Assembly (NCBI RefSeq): GCF_038446665.1
Contig: NZ_CP151802.1
Location: 2,046,001-2,110,000 of the forward strand
DNA from: Lysobacter sp. FW306-1B-D06B
GTDB taxonomy: Bacteria; Pseudomonadota; Gammaproteobacteria; Xanthomonadales; Xanthomonadaceae
DNA: 64,000 nucleotides
Direction of reading: 5' to 3'
How positions within the stretch are numbered: position 1 is the first letter of the stretch; each line of letters begins with the position of its first letter. The notes beneath the pieces are model-generated. The model did not search any database. It saw nothing but the letters and a program-made list of their open reading frames with translations, and was not told the DNA's origin. Made by a program: the position numbers and the translations under genes. Below are positions 57,341-64,000 of the stretch, one piece after another.

Positions 57341-57466
57341 GTCATCCCCGCGAAGGCGGGGATCCATGTCTCCGGCGCATCAGGCTTTCCGGAGAGCGAG
57401 TGGTGCGTTCAGGTGGATAGTGCCGCCGTTCGGCGTCCCAGAAGACCCCGCCTTCGCGGGAATGAC
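57341..57466. repeat. Family B-type inverted repeat
   Basis: GTCATCCCCGCGAAGGCGGG at 57341 pairs with CCCCGCCTTCGCGGGAATGAC at 57446; the inner part has AGTGCCGCCGTTCGGCG, a shortened version of the family B arm. Fills the gap to the HEAAH gene, whose stop lies just inside its end. Confidence 0.8.
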
Positions 57467-57470
57467 GGCT

Positions 57471-57950
57471 TCAAACGGGCAGCGTCAACCTGCGCGTACG
57501 GGAATCCGCCAGGCCGCGTTCTGCCAGCCAGGCCCAGGCCGAGTCCGCATCCTGTTCGAAGTACGCCTTCGCCGAGCCCAGCCGGAACGTGTAGCCCCAG
57601 CCGTCCATGTCGGCGAGCACGCGCTCGCGGCCGACGCCGGGAATCGCATCGCCGAGCAGCGCCTGCAGCACGCACACGGCGTCTTCTTCCTCGATGGAAT
57701 CGGTGGCGTCGGTGTGGACCTGCGCGCGTCGCTCGGGCGGGAGCACGATCAGGTGGGCGGCTTCGTGCAGCAGCGAATGCACGGGCGTGTCGCCGCGTGC
57801 GTAGACGTCGCTGCCGATCAGGCCGGCTTCGCACTCGCCCCAGTAGCTGCCGGGGATCGTTTCGCCGTCCGCGACGCGGTGCAGGACGAGGGCGTAACGC
57901 GCGAGCAGCGAGGCGGTGGCGTCGAAGTCGATGTCGGAAAGGGTGAGCAT
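57471..57950 (-). CDS. Small HEAAH-motif putative metalloprotease-like protein
   Basis: A 159-residue protein starting MLTLSDIDFDATASL at 57950. HSLLHEAAHLIVL contains HExxH (H62, E63, H66), typical of zincins; EEEDAVCVLQALL follows ~30 residues later and could supply the third, acidic ligand. SYWGECEAGL and DVYARGDTPVHSLLHE suggest an elenrichment of a conserved substrate-access region, but no named family was recognised. Cytosolic (no signal). Alternative view: a metal-binding protein without peptidase activity. Ends inside a family B repeat. Confidence 0.75.
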   Translation of the reverse strand: MLTLSDIDFDATASLLARYALVLHRVADGETIPGSYWGECEAGLIGSDVYARGDTPVHSLLHEAAHLIVLPPERRAQVHTDATDSIEEEDAVCVLQALLGDAIPGVGRERVLADMDGWGYTFRLGSAKAYFEQDADSAWAWLAERGLADSRTRRLTLPV

Positions 57951-57965
57951 GGTGCGTTATGTGAT

Positions 57966-58092
57966 CCCCTCTCCCGGTTGCGGGAGAGGGCCAGGGTGAG
58001 GGCGTGGCGCGGAGCGACGCCGGATGAGTCGCTTCCCTTCGCTTCCCTCATCCGGCCTTCGGCCACCTTCTCCCGCACGCGGGAGAAGGGGA
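57966..58092. repeat. Family A repeats between the HEAAH gene and minE
   Basis: CCCCTCTCCCGG with CGGGAGAGGGCCAGGG, then CATCCGGCCTTCGGCCACC and CTTCTCCCGC/GCGGGAGAAGGGG. Two hairpins; the second lies just past the minE stop and may end the min transcript. Confidence 0.75.
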
Positions 58093-58103
58093 GGTCAGGC
58101 TTG

Positions 58104-58370
58104 TCACGCCTGCGCCGGGTTCTCCGGCAGCGCGACCGAGATGTCGAGCACCTTGTTGTCGCCTTCGCCGATCAAGTCCACCTTCACCGCTTCGGCGTCG
58201 ACGTTGATGTACTTGCGGATCACTTCCAGCAGTTCACGCTGGAGCATCGGCAAATAGTCGGGACTCGTGCCGCCGCGGCCCGCGCGTTCGTGCGCGACGA
58301 TGATGCGCAGGCGATCCTTGGCGATCGAGGCGGTCTGCTTCTTGGCGAGCAGGAAATCGAACAGTCCCAT
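58104..58370 (-). CDS. minE: Cell division topological specificity factor MinE
   Basis: An 88-residue protein: [15 protein letters not shown] (membrane-targeting/MinD-binding N-terminus), [13 protein letters not shown] (the anti-MinCD helix), then [18 protein letters not shown] and [20 protein letters not shown] forming the dimeric topology domain. It stimulates MinD ATPase and drives pole-to-pole oscillation of MinCD so the Z ring forms at midcell. Three nucleotides after minD, last gene of the min operon. Confidence 0.98.
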   Translation of the reverse strand: MGLFDFLLAKKQTASIAKDRLRIIVAHERAGRGGTSPDYLPMLQRELLEVIRKYINVDAEAVKVDLIGEGDNKVLDISVALPENPAQA

Positions 58371-58373
58371 TCC

Positions 58374-59183
58374 TCAACCTCCGAAGATCTTGCTGAAGAA
58401 ACCCTTCTTCTCTGCGGTGATGAAACGCATCGGCCGGGTGTCGCCCAGCAGGCGCGCCACGGCGTCGTCATAGGCCTGGGCCGCGTTGGATTCGGTTTCC
58501 AGGATGACCGGCTCACCCTTGTTCGACGCGTTGAGCACGTCGGGGGATTCGGGGATCACGCCGATGGTCTTCAGGCCGAGGATTTCCTCGACGTCGCCGA
58601 CCGACAGCATTTCGCCCGTTTCCACGCGATTGGGGCTGTAGCGGGTGAGCAGCAGGTGTTCCTTGATGCGCTCGCCGTTTTCGGCGCGGCGCGTCTTGGA
58701 GGCGAGCAGGCCGAGGATGCGGTCGGAGTCACGCACCGAGGACACTTCCGGGTTCACCACGACCAGCGCCTGGTCGGCGAAGTACATCGCCAGGTAGGCG
58801 CCCTTCTCGATGCCGGCCGGCGAGTCGCACACGATGTAGTCGAAGCCGTCGGCGACCATCGCATCGAGCACCGTCTGCACGCCTTCCTTCGTCAGCGCGT
58901 CCTTGTCGCGCGTCTGCGAGGCGGCGAGCACGTACAGGTTCTCGAAGCGCTTGTCCTTGATGAGCGCCTGCTTCAGGTTCGCTTCGCCGTTGACGACGTT
59001 GACGAAGTCGTACACCACGCGGCGCTCGCAGCCCATGATCAGGTCGAGGTTGCGCAGGCCGACGTCGAAGTCGATGACGGCGACCTTGTGGCCACGACGC
59101 GCGAGGCCGCAGGCGAGGCTGGCGCTGGTCGTGGTCTTGCCGACGCCGCCCTTGCCCGAGGTCACTACGATAATTTCGGCCAC
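58374..59183 (-). CDS. minD: Septum-site-determining ATPase MinD
   Basis: A 269-residue ParA/MinD ATPase. Deviant Walker A SGKGGVGKTT at residues 8-17, VIDFDVGLRNLDLIMGCE (A'), VCDSPAGIE (Walker B), and a C-terminal amphipathic membrane-targeting helix (KKGFFSKIFGG). It recruits MinC to the membrane and is displaced by MinE. Middle gene of the minC-minD-minE operon, 24 nt after minC. Confidence 0.98.
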   Translation of the reverse strand: MAEIIVVTSGKGGVGKTTTSASLACGLARRGHKVAVIDFDVGLRNLDLIMGCERRVVYDFVNVVNGEANLKQALIKDKRFENLYVLAASQTRDKDALTKEGVQTVLDAMVADGFDYIVCDSPAGIEKGAYLAMYFADQALVVVNPEVSSVRDSDRILGLLASKTRRAENGERIKEHLLLTRYSPNRVETGEMLSVGDVEEILGLKTIGVIPESPDVLNASNKGEPVILETESNAAQAYDDAVARLLGDTRPMRFITAEKKGFFSKIFGG

Positions 59184-59207
59184 TAAAAATCCTCCGTTAA
59201 TGCGGTC

Positions 59208-59984
59208 TCAATCCAGAGCCGCGATTTTGATTTGTTGGTCTTCGAGCCAGATCTGCACGGCCTTGCCGCGCAGTTCCTTGGGAATGTCTTCCAGCACTTT
59301 GTAATGGCCCGCAATCGCGACGAGTTCGGCATGGAACTCGCGGCAGAAGATGCGGGCCTGTTCGTTGCCCTTCGCGCCTGCAAGCGCGCGTCCACGCAAC
59401 GGACCGTAAATATGCACCGAGCCGTCGGCGATGACCTCCGCGCCAGCCCCCACCGTTGTGAGAACGGTCAGGTCGCGGTTCTCGGCGTAGATCTGCTGGC
59501 CGGAACGCACGGGCACCGACTGCATCATGCCCGGCGCGGCGTTCGACGTCGCGGGGGCGGGCGCTGCGGGCGCGCTCTTGGCGGCGGCCTTGGGCGCGGG
59601 TTCGGGTTCGCGACGCGCCGGTGCCGGCGCTTCGGCCGCGGCGGCGGCCTCGTCGCGCTCGTAGGACGCGCGGAATTTCGCCAGCAGCGGCAGGCCCAGC
59701 GCCTCGGACAGACGCTCGATCTCGGTCGTTCCGTAAGCCAGCGCGACCGGCAGCACGCCGGCGTCGCGCAGGCCTTCGATGAGCGCGCGCGCGGTGGCTT
59801 CGTCGGGCGTGCGGGTGAGGCCGCCGAAGTCGATCACCACGGCGGCGCGGGCGAACAGCTTGGGCGCGCGCTGCACGCGGCCGCGCATCTCCTCGACCAG
59901 CTTGGCGACGTCGAGCGTGCGGATGCGCAGGTTCGCGATGCCGACCTGGCCGATCTTGAGCTCACCGGCCAGTTCGAAATCCAT
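59208..59984 (-). CDS. minC: Septum-site-determining protein MinC
   Basis: A 258-residue FtsZ inhibitor. N-terminal domain (MDFELAGELKIGQVG... RAPKLFARAAVVIDFGGL... GVLPVALAYGTTE), an Ala/Pro-rich linker (residues ~118-150, longer than E. coli), and the C-terminal right-handed beta helix (VRSGQQIYAENRDLTVLTTV, IYGPLRGRALAG, IFCREFHAELVAIAG) that binds MinD. Start MDFELAGEL at 59984; a GTG 12 nt earlier is an alternative. Eight nucleotides after the GNAT gene, first of the min genes. Confidence 0.97.
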   Translation of the reverse strand: MDFELAGELKIGQVGIANLRIRTLDVAKLVEEMRGRVQRAPKLFARAAVVIDFGGLTRTPDEATARALIEGLRDAGVLPVALAYGTTEIERLSEALGLPLLAKFRASYERDEAAAAAEAPAPARREPEPAPKAAAKSAPAAPAPATSNAAPGMMQSVPVRSGQQIYAENRDLTVLTTVGAGAEVIADGSVHIYGPLRGRALAGAKGNEQARIFCREFHAELVAIAGHYKVLEDIPKELRGKAVQIWLEDQQIKIAALD

Positions 59985-59992
59985 GGCGGCGC

Positions 59993-60592
59993 TCACAGGG
60001 CGGTACCCGTGGCGCGGCGGGCGGCGAAGGCGGTGCGCGGACGGGTGATCCACGGCGCCTGCGGCAGGGCATCGCCGTAGGTGTCGCGCACCCAGGTGTA
60101 GCTGCACAGCGGCTTCATCAGCATGGCGGCGCGCACGTCGGCCTCGTCCATCATGTGCTGTCCCACTTCGTGGAAGCCGAAGCTGCCGTGGAAGAGCAGG
60201 GCGGGGTCGTTGCTGCCTTCCAGGAAGACCTCGCAGGCCATCTGCGGGTAGCGCAGCTCCGCGTAGCTCTGGGCATCGGCATAGAACGCGCGGCCCACGC
60301 CGCCACCGCGGCGGCGGCTGGCCACGACGATGCGGTCGATATAGAAGAAATCCGGATAGCGCTCGCGGAACCAGCGGAAGTTGCTGCTGTCGTGGTCCGT
60401 GTGGCTGCCCATGCCGATCAGGAAACCGGCGATGGCCCCGTCGCGCTCGGCGACGCGGAAGTATTCGGCGGTATCGAAGAAGTGACGCAGTCTCGCCGCA
60501 TCCAACGGCAGGATCGCGGGGCCGGCGGCGTTGTTGAGGGCAAGGACGGAATCCAGCTCGTGCTCTCGCACGTCGCGGACGACGATCGACAT
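59993..60592 (-). CDS. GNAT-family N-acetyltransferase
   Basis: A 199-residue protein. GNAT core: YFRVAERDGAIAGFLIGM, FFYIDRIVVASRRRGGGVGRAFY (acetyl-CoA pyrophosphate-binding loop R-x2-G-x-G), and CEVFLEGSNDPALLFHGSFGFHEVG. Substrate unknown. Only 8 nt separate its stop from the minC start, so it is probably transcribed with the min operon, an arrangement worth comparing in related genomes. Confidence 0.93.
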   Translation of the reverse strand: MSIVVRDVREHELDSVLALNNAAGPAILPLDAARLRHFFDTAEYFRVAERDGAIAGFLIGMGSHTDHDSSNFRWFRERYPDFFYIDRIVVASRRRGGGVGRAFYADAQSYAELRYPQMACEVFLEGSNDPALLFHGSFGFHEVGQHMMDEADVRAAMLMKPLCSYTWVRDTYGDALPQAPWITRPRTAFAARRATGTAL

Positions 60593-60776
60593 TCCAGGCT
60601 CCAGCTAAAGCATTCAGACCAGGCGCGAAGCGGCCGGCGGGGCGATTATCGCATGGCCTCACCCCCCGGGCGACCCGTCGCTACGGATGCCTGCCATCCG
60701 GCGCAAAGGCCCGCCGATCGCTGAGACATGACTTTCGGACGGCTCCCCAGGCCCTTGATGCGTTTAGCATGCGTGG

Positions 60777-61973
60777 ATGTTGGCCCGCCTAAACCACACT
60801 CGACTGTTGCGCTACGCGGGCCTGTTCACCTGGGGCGCTGTGGGCCTGTGGCTGCTGAACGTCTGGCTGGATCCGGCGATCCTGAGCCCGGAAACCGAAG
60901 GCCCGCCGACCCTGCAGATCCTGCGCTGGCTCGCCGTGTACCTGGCCTTCGGCGCGGTCTACTGGTGGATCACCCGCCAGCTCGGCCAGCGCCACCCGGG
61001 GATCTTCGACCACCTCCTGCTGCTGATACTGACCGCCTGCGCGATCGGCGTCGGCTACTTCTCGGGCACCGGCCTGGGCAGCATCCTGCTGATGGTGGTG
61101 GCCGGCCTGCTGCCCTGGCTGATGTCGGTGCGATGGGGGCTGATCCTTCTGATCGGCGGCAACATCGCGATCATCCCGGTGTTCGTGGAGGCGCTGGATT
61201 TCCCGCCGGTCGTCGCGGTGCTCCAGTCGATGACCTACATGGGCTTCTCCAGCCTGGTCTTCGTCACCGCCCTGGTGGCCCGCCAGCAGGCCGAAGCCCG
61301 CGAGGAGCAGCGCCGCCTCAATGCCGAGCTGCGCGCCACCCGCGCCCTGCTGGGCGAGAGCGTGCGCGTCAACGAGCGCACCCGCATCTCGCGCGAGCTG
61401 CACGACCTGCTTGGCCACCACCTCACCGCGCTGAGCCTCAACCTCGAAGTCGCCGGGCACCTGTCCGACGGCCGGGTCAAGGAGCACGTCCAGCAGGCCC
61501 ACACGCTGGCGCGCCTGCTCCTGACCGATGTGCGCGAAGCCGTGAGCCAGCTGCGCGAGGGCGGGGCGATCGACCTGTCCGCCGCGCTGCTGCCGCTGGC
61601 CGAGAACGTGCCGGCGCTGGAGATCCACATGGACATCGAGGCGCCGCTCACCATGGACGATCCGGAGCGCGCCCACGTGCTGCTGCGCTGCACCCAGGAA
61701 ATCATCACCAACGCCGTGCGTCACGCCGGCGCGCGCAACCTGTGGATCAACGCCGGCCGGCGTGCGGACTGCATCGTCATGAGCGCGCGCGACGACGGGC
61801 ACGGCGCCGACAATCTGGTCGCAGGCAACGGCCTGCGCGGCATGCGCGAGCGTTTGCAGGCGCATGGTGGTGACCTCAAGATCGAAACCCGGCTGGGTGC
61901 GGGCTTTTGCCTGCATCTGACCCTGCCGGCCTCGGCGGCTGCGGCCGCCGCCTGCGAAGGAGCCATCGCATGA
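60777..61973 (+). CDS. Membrane sensor histidine kinase, NarL/DesK group
   Basis: A 398-residue kinase starting MLARLNHTRLLRYAG at 60777. Five or six membrane helices in residues 10-175 (WGAVGLWLLNVWL; YLAFGAVYWWI; LLLLILTACAIGVGYF; LLIGGNIAIIPVF; VFVTALVA) with very short loops, so it senses within or near the membrane. HisKA_3 box: ISRELHDLLGHHLTALSLNLE. HATPase: TQEIITNAVRHA, DDGHGAD, GLRGMRERLQ. Overlaps its response regulator gene by 4 nt. DesK-like kinases often respond to membrane order or envelope-active agents. Confidence 0.95.
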   Translation: MLARLNHTRLLRYAGLFTWGAVGLWLLNVWLDPAILSPETEGPPTLQILRWLAVYLAFGAVYWWITRQLGQRHPGIFDHLLLLILTACAIGVGYFSGTGLGSILLMVVAGLLPWLMSVRWGLILLIGGNIAIIPVFVEALDFPPVVAVLQSMTYMGFSSLVFVTALVARQQAEAREEQRRLNAELRATRALLGESVRVNERTRISRELHDLLGHHLTALSLNLEVAGHLSDGRVKEHVQQAHTLARLLLTDVREAVSQLREGGAIDLSAALLPLAENVPALEIHMDIEAPLTMDDPERAHVLLRCTQEIITNAVRHAGARNLWINAGRRADCIVMSARDDGHGADNLVAGNGLRGMRERLQAHGGDLKIETRLGAGFCLHLTLPASAAAAAACEGAIA

Positions 61974-62611
61974 TCCGTGTGTTGATAGTCGACGACCAGA
62001 CGCTGGTCCGGCAGGGCGTCCGCTCCCTGCTGGCGCTGGCGGAGGGCATCGAAGTGATAGGGGAGGCCGGCGACGGCCGCCAGGCGGTGGAACTGATTCC
62101 GCAGCTCAAGCCCGACGTGGTCCTGATGGACATGCGCATGCCGGCGATGTCGGGCCTGGAGGCGCTGCAGTACATGGCGCGCAACAACACGCTGCCACCG
62201 ACGATCATCCTCACCACGTTCGATGACGACCAGCTCGTGCTGGCCGGCCTGAAGGCAGGTGCCAAGGGCTACCTGCTCAAGGACGTCTCGCTGGAGCAGC
62301 TGGTGAGCGCGATCCAGGCCGTGGCCGACGGCGGTTCGCTGGTGCAGCCGGCCGTGACCCAGCGCCTGCTTTCGGGCCTGGAGCACATGCGCAACGATTT
62401 CGTCAGCCTAGACCGTCCGGACCCGCTGACCGAACGCGAAACCGAGATCCTGCGCCTGATGGCCGGTGGCTTCTCCAACAAGGAGATCGCCAATTCGCTC
62501 GGCGTCGCCGAAGGCACCATCAAGAACCACGTCTCGAACATTCTCTCCAAGCTTGGCGTGCGCGATCGCACGCGCGCGGTGCTGAAGGCCTTCGAGCTGC
62601 AGCTGGTCTGA
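61970..62611 (+). CDS. NarL/FixJ-type response regulator
   Basis: A 213-residue regulator starting MIRVLIVDDQTLVRQG at 61970. Receiver with D54 in VVLMDMRMPAMSG and K in YLLKDVSLEQ; LuxR-type HTH LTERETEILRLMAGGFSNKE, IANSLGVAEGTIKNHVSNIL. Cognate partner of the overlapping DesK-like kinase. Target genes are not shown by the window; the next gene (membrane SRPBCC) lies 261 bp downstream and is separated by a repeat. Confidence 0.96.
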   Translation: MIRVLIVDDQTLVRQGVRSLLALAEGIEVIGEAGDGRQAVELIPQLKPDVVLMDMRMPAMSGLEALQYMARNNTLPPTIILTTFDDDQLVLAGLKAGAKGYLLKDVSLEQLVSAIQAVADGGSLVQPAVTQRLLSGLEHMRNDFVSLDRPDPLTERETEILRLMAGGFSNKEIANSLGVAEGTIKNHVSNILSKLGVRDRTRAVLKAFELQLV

Positions 62612-62628
62612 AATCGCAGGTGAACGCC

Positions 62629-62664
62629 CCCCTCTCCCGCCTGCGGGAGAGGGCCGGGACGAGG
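62629..62664. repeat. Interspersed palindromic repeat, family A
   Basis: CCCCTCTCCCGC with GCGGGAGAGGG and GGACGAGGGTGGCCGG. It lies 18 nt after the regulator stop and may end its transcript. The rest of the gap to 62872 is G+C-rich without a gene apart from the next gene's leader (GGAGA ribosome site at 62861). Confidence 0.75.
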
Positions 62665-62872
62665 GTGGCCGGAGCGCCCATCTCCCGGGCCGCCACCCCG
62701 GCAAGCCGGCCATCGGCCGCAACCGCACGTTGCCAATCCTGCCGGCCCGCGCCAAGGCGCCCCGGGGCTCACTTTTGTTGCCCCGGACGGCTGCCCCGGC
62801 CGCAGCTTCCTTGATACGATTGCCGGTCTGTGTCCCGGCTAGACCGGGTCCGGTGCCCTCGGAGAAACCTGA

Positions 62873-63949
62873 ATGACCCGTCTGATCGAGATTTTGATTT
62901 CCTTGGCAATCGTTGCCGCGCTGTTCCTCATCGTGGGTGTTGCGCTGCCGTCGAGCCGCCATCTGCAGCACTCGGTTGAAACCAACCGCAAGCTCACCAT
63001 CGTTTACGACACCATCAACAGCCTGCGCCGCTTCAAGGACTGGAACCCGCTCGTCCTGCGCGATCCGAACATCCAGCTGAAGCTGTCGGGTCCGGATTCG
63101 GGCGTCGGCGCCCGTCTTGACTACGACTCCAAGGAAAAGGGTCTGCGTCAGGGCAGCTGGGAGATCACCGCTTCCGACCCGGGCAAGCGCGTCGCCTATG
63201 CGCTGACCGACATCGAGCCGGGCCGCAACAAGCGCACCGAGTTCACCCTGAAGCCGACCGGCCGCGGTGGTCGTAACGTCGAGATCACCCAGACCTACGA
63301 CGTCGACTACGGCTGGAACCTGATCGGCCGTTACGCCGGCCTGTACGTCAGCAGCAACGTCGGCGAAGACATGAAGATGGGCCTGTCGCGCCTGACCAAC
63401 ATGCTCGCTGCCGTGCCGAACTACGACTACGCCGAGCTGAGCAAGGACGATCCGGCCAAGGCGCCGAAGATCGTGGAGCGTCCGGCCGAGAACCTGCTGG
63501 TCGTCACCGCTGCCGTGGAGCGCACCAACGACAAGGTCATGGGCCAGATCAACTCCAACATGGAGTGGATCAAGAAGGTCATGGCCGCCAACGGCCTGGA
63601 GCCGGCCGGTCCGGTCCGCATCGTGACCAACGAGTTCGGTTCGGAAATGTATTCCTTCGACGTCGCCCAGCCGGTCAAGAAGATCGGTGCCGCCGACGGC
63701 GCCCAGAAGCTGGACATCAAGCTCGAAGGCCCGGTCACCGCCGTGTTCAACGAGCCGGCCCGCGTTGCGGTCGTGCCGGGCTTCAAGGGCCACATGGCCA
63801 ACCTGTCGAAGGTGCGCGATGCACTGCGTGGCTGGGCGATGACCCACGGCTACGAGACGGTCGAACGTCCGTACGAGGCCTGGACCGGCGGCATCACGGC
63901 GGGCTTCACCGAGGAAGGCACCTACGACGTGTTCTGGGCCGTCAAGTAA
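62873..63949 (+). CDS. Membrane-anchored SRPBCC / GyrI-like domain protein
   Basis: A 358-residue protein. One N-terminal membrane helix (IEILISLAIVAALFLIVGVAL). Residues ~30-180 form a SRPBCC (START-like) fold: VYDTINSLRRFKDWNPLV, RLDYDSKEKGLRQGSWEITA, FTLKPTGRGG. The C-terminal ~150 residues resemble the GyrI-like/AraC effector domain (NLLVVTAAVER, RIVTNEF, VVPGFKGHMANLSKVRDALRGWAMTHGYE, WTGGITAG). It may bind a hydrophobic ligand at the membrane; function unknown. Codon use is strongly biased to preferred codons, which suggests high expression. GGAGA precedes the start. Confidence 0.88.
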   Translation: MTRLIEILISLAIVAALFLIVGVALPSSRHLQHSVETNRKLTIVYDTINSLRRFKDWNPLVLRDPNIQLKLSGPDSGVGARLDYDSKEKGLRQGSWEITASDPGKRVAYALTDIEPGRNKRTEFTLKPTGRGGRNVEITQTYDVDYGWNLIGRYAGLYVSSNVGEDMKMGLSRLTNMLAAVPNYDYAELSKDDPAKAPKIVERPAENLLVVTAAVERTNDKVMGQINSNMEWIKKVMAANGLEPAGPVRIVTNEFGSEMYSFDVAQPVKKIGAADGAQKLDIKLEGPVTAVFNEPARVAVVPGFKGHMANLSKVRDALRGWAMTHGYETVERPYEAWTGGITAGFTEEGTYDVFWAVK

Positions 63950-64000
63950 GACGCCCGGCAAACGCCGAAGCTTCACCGAACGCGCCGCGGATTCCGCGGC

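Overview
The window reads as a contiguous piece of chromosome from a high-G+C gammaproteobacterium, most likely a Lysobacter-like member of the Lysobacteraceae (Xanthomonadaceae). That placement is an inference. It rests on the very high G+C of most genes, the many two-component and c-di-GMP proteins, the M1/M2 secreted peptidases, and the dense interspersed hairpin repeats between genes. No tRNA, rRNA, CRISPR array or insertion sequence was recognised.

Layout. 0-3 kb: the N-terminal part of an FdhF/YdeP-type molybdopterin oxidoreductase (runs off the left edge), a secreted DUF2785-type protein and a zinc-ribbon protein. 3-12 kb: signalling genes, comprising a large PAS/degenerate-GGDEF/EAL protein, a PAS histidine kinase overlapping a stand-alone receiver, and a three-gene phosphorelay-like set. 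12-15.4 kb: a glycosyltransferase and glycogen-debranching-type glucosidase operon. 15.6-18.9 kb: a helicase/exonuclease pair matching the MrfA/MrfB (YprA/YprB) DNA-repair system. 19.4-22.9 kb: a metallo-beta-lactamase-fold lipoprotein, a 2H phosphoesterase and a GAF-GGDEF diguanylate cyclase.

23-29.2 kb: an OmpR-type two-component system divergent from a low-G+C island of lipid-linked sugar or envelope-modification genes. The island holds a decayed GT2 gene whose tail is fused in frame to a PAP2 phosphatase, a GT2-GtrA fusion, and an ArnT-like GT39 gene cut by an in-frame amber codon. 29.3-37.4 kb: a secreted EF-hand protein, an M1 aminopeptidase, a receiver, a 952-residue hybrid kinase and an OmpR-type regulator.

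37.6-40.4 kb: the most unusual cluster. It has an ArsM-like methyltransferase lacking the expected cysteines, a SCO4226/DUF4242 small protein, an AurF-like diiron protein and a secreted repeat-bearing protein. 41.4-44.6 kb: gcvP under a tandem glycine riboswitch. 44.8-47.9 kb: a 42-bp minisatellite and a trimeric autotransporter adhesin. 48.3-57.9 kb: VOC protein, Bcr/CflA-type MFS exporter, amino-acid permease, Rieske oxygenase, secreted amidohydrolase, LysR regulator, M2 dipeptidyl carboxypeptidase and a small HEAAH protein. 58.1-60.6 kb: minE-minD-minC plus a GNAT acetyltransferase. 60.8-62.6 kb: a DesK/NarL-type two-component pair. 62.9-63.9 kb: a membrane-anchored SRPBCC/GyrI-like protein.

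Most intergenic gaps carry members of several hairpin-forming repeat families, described individually below.
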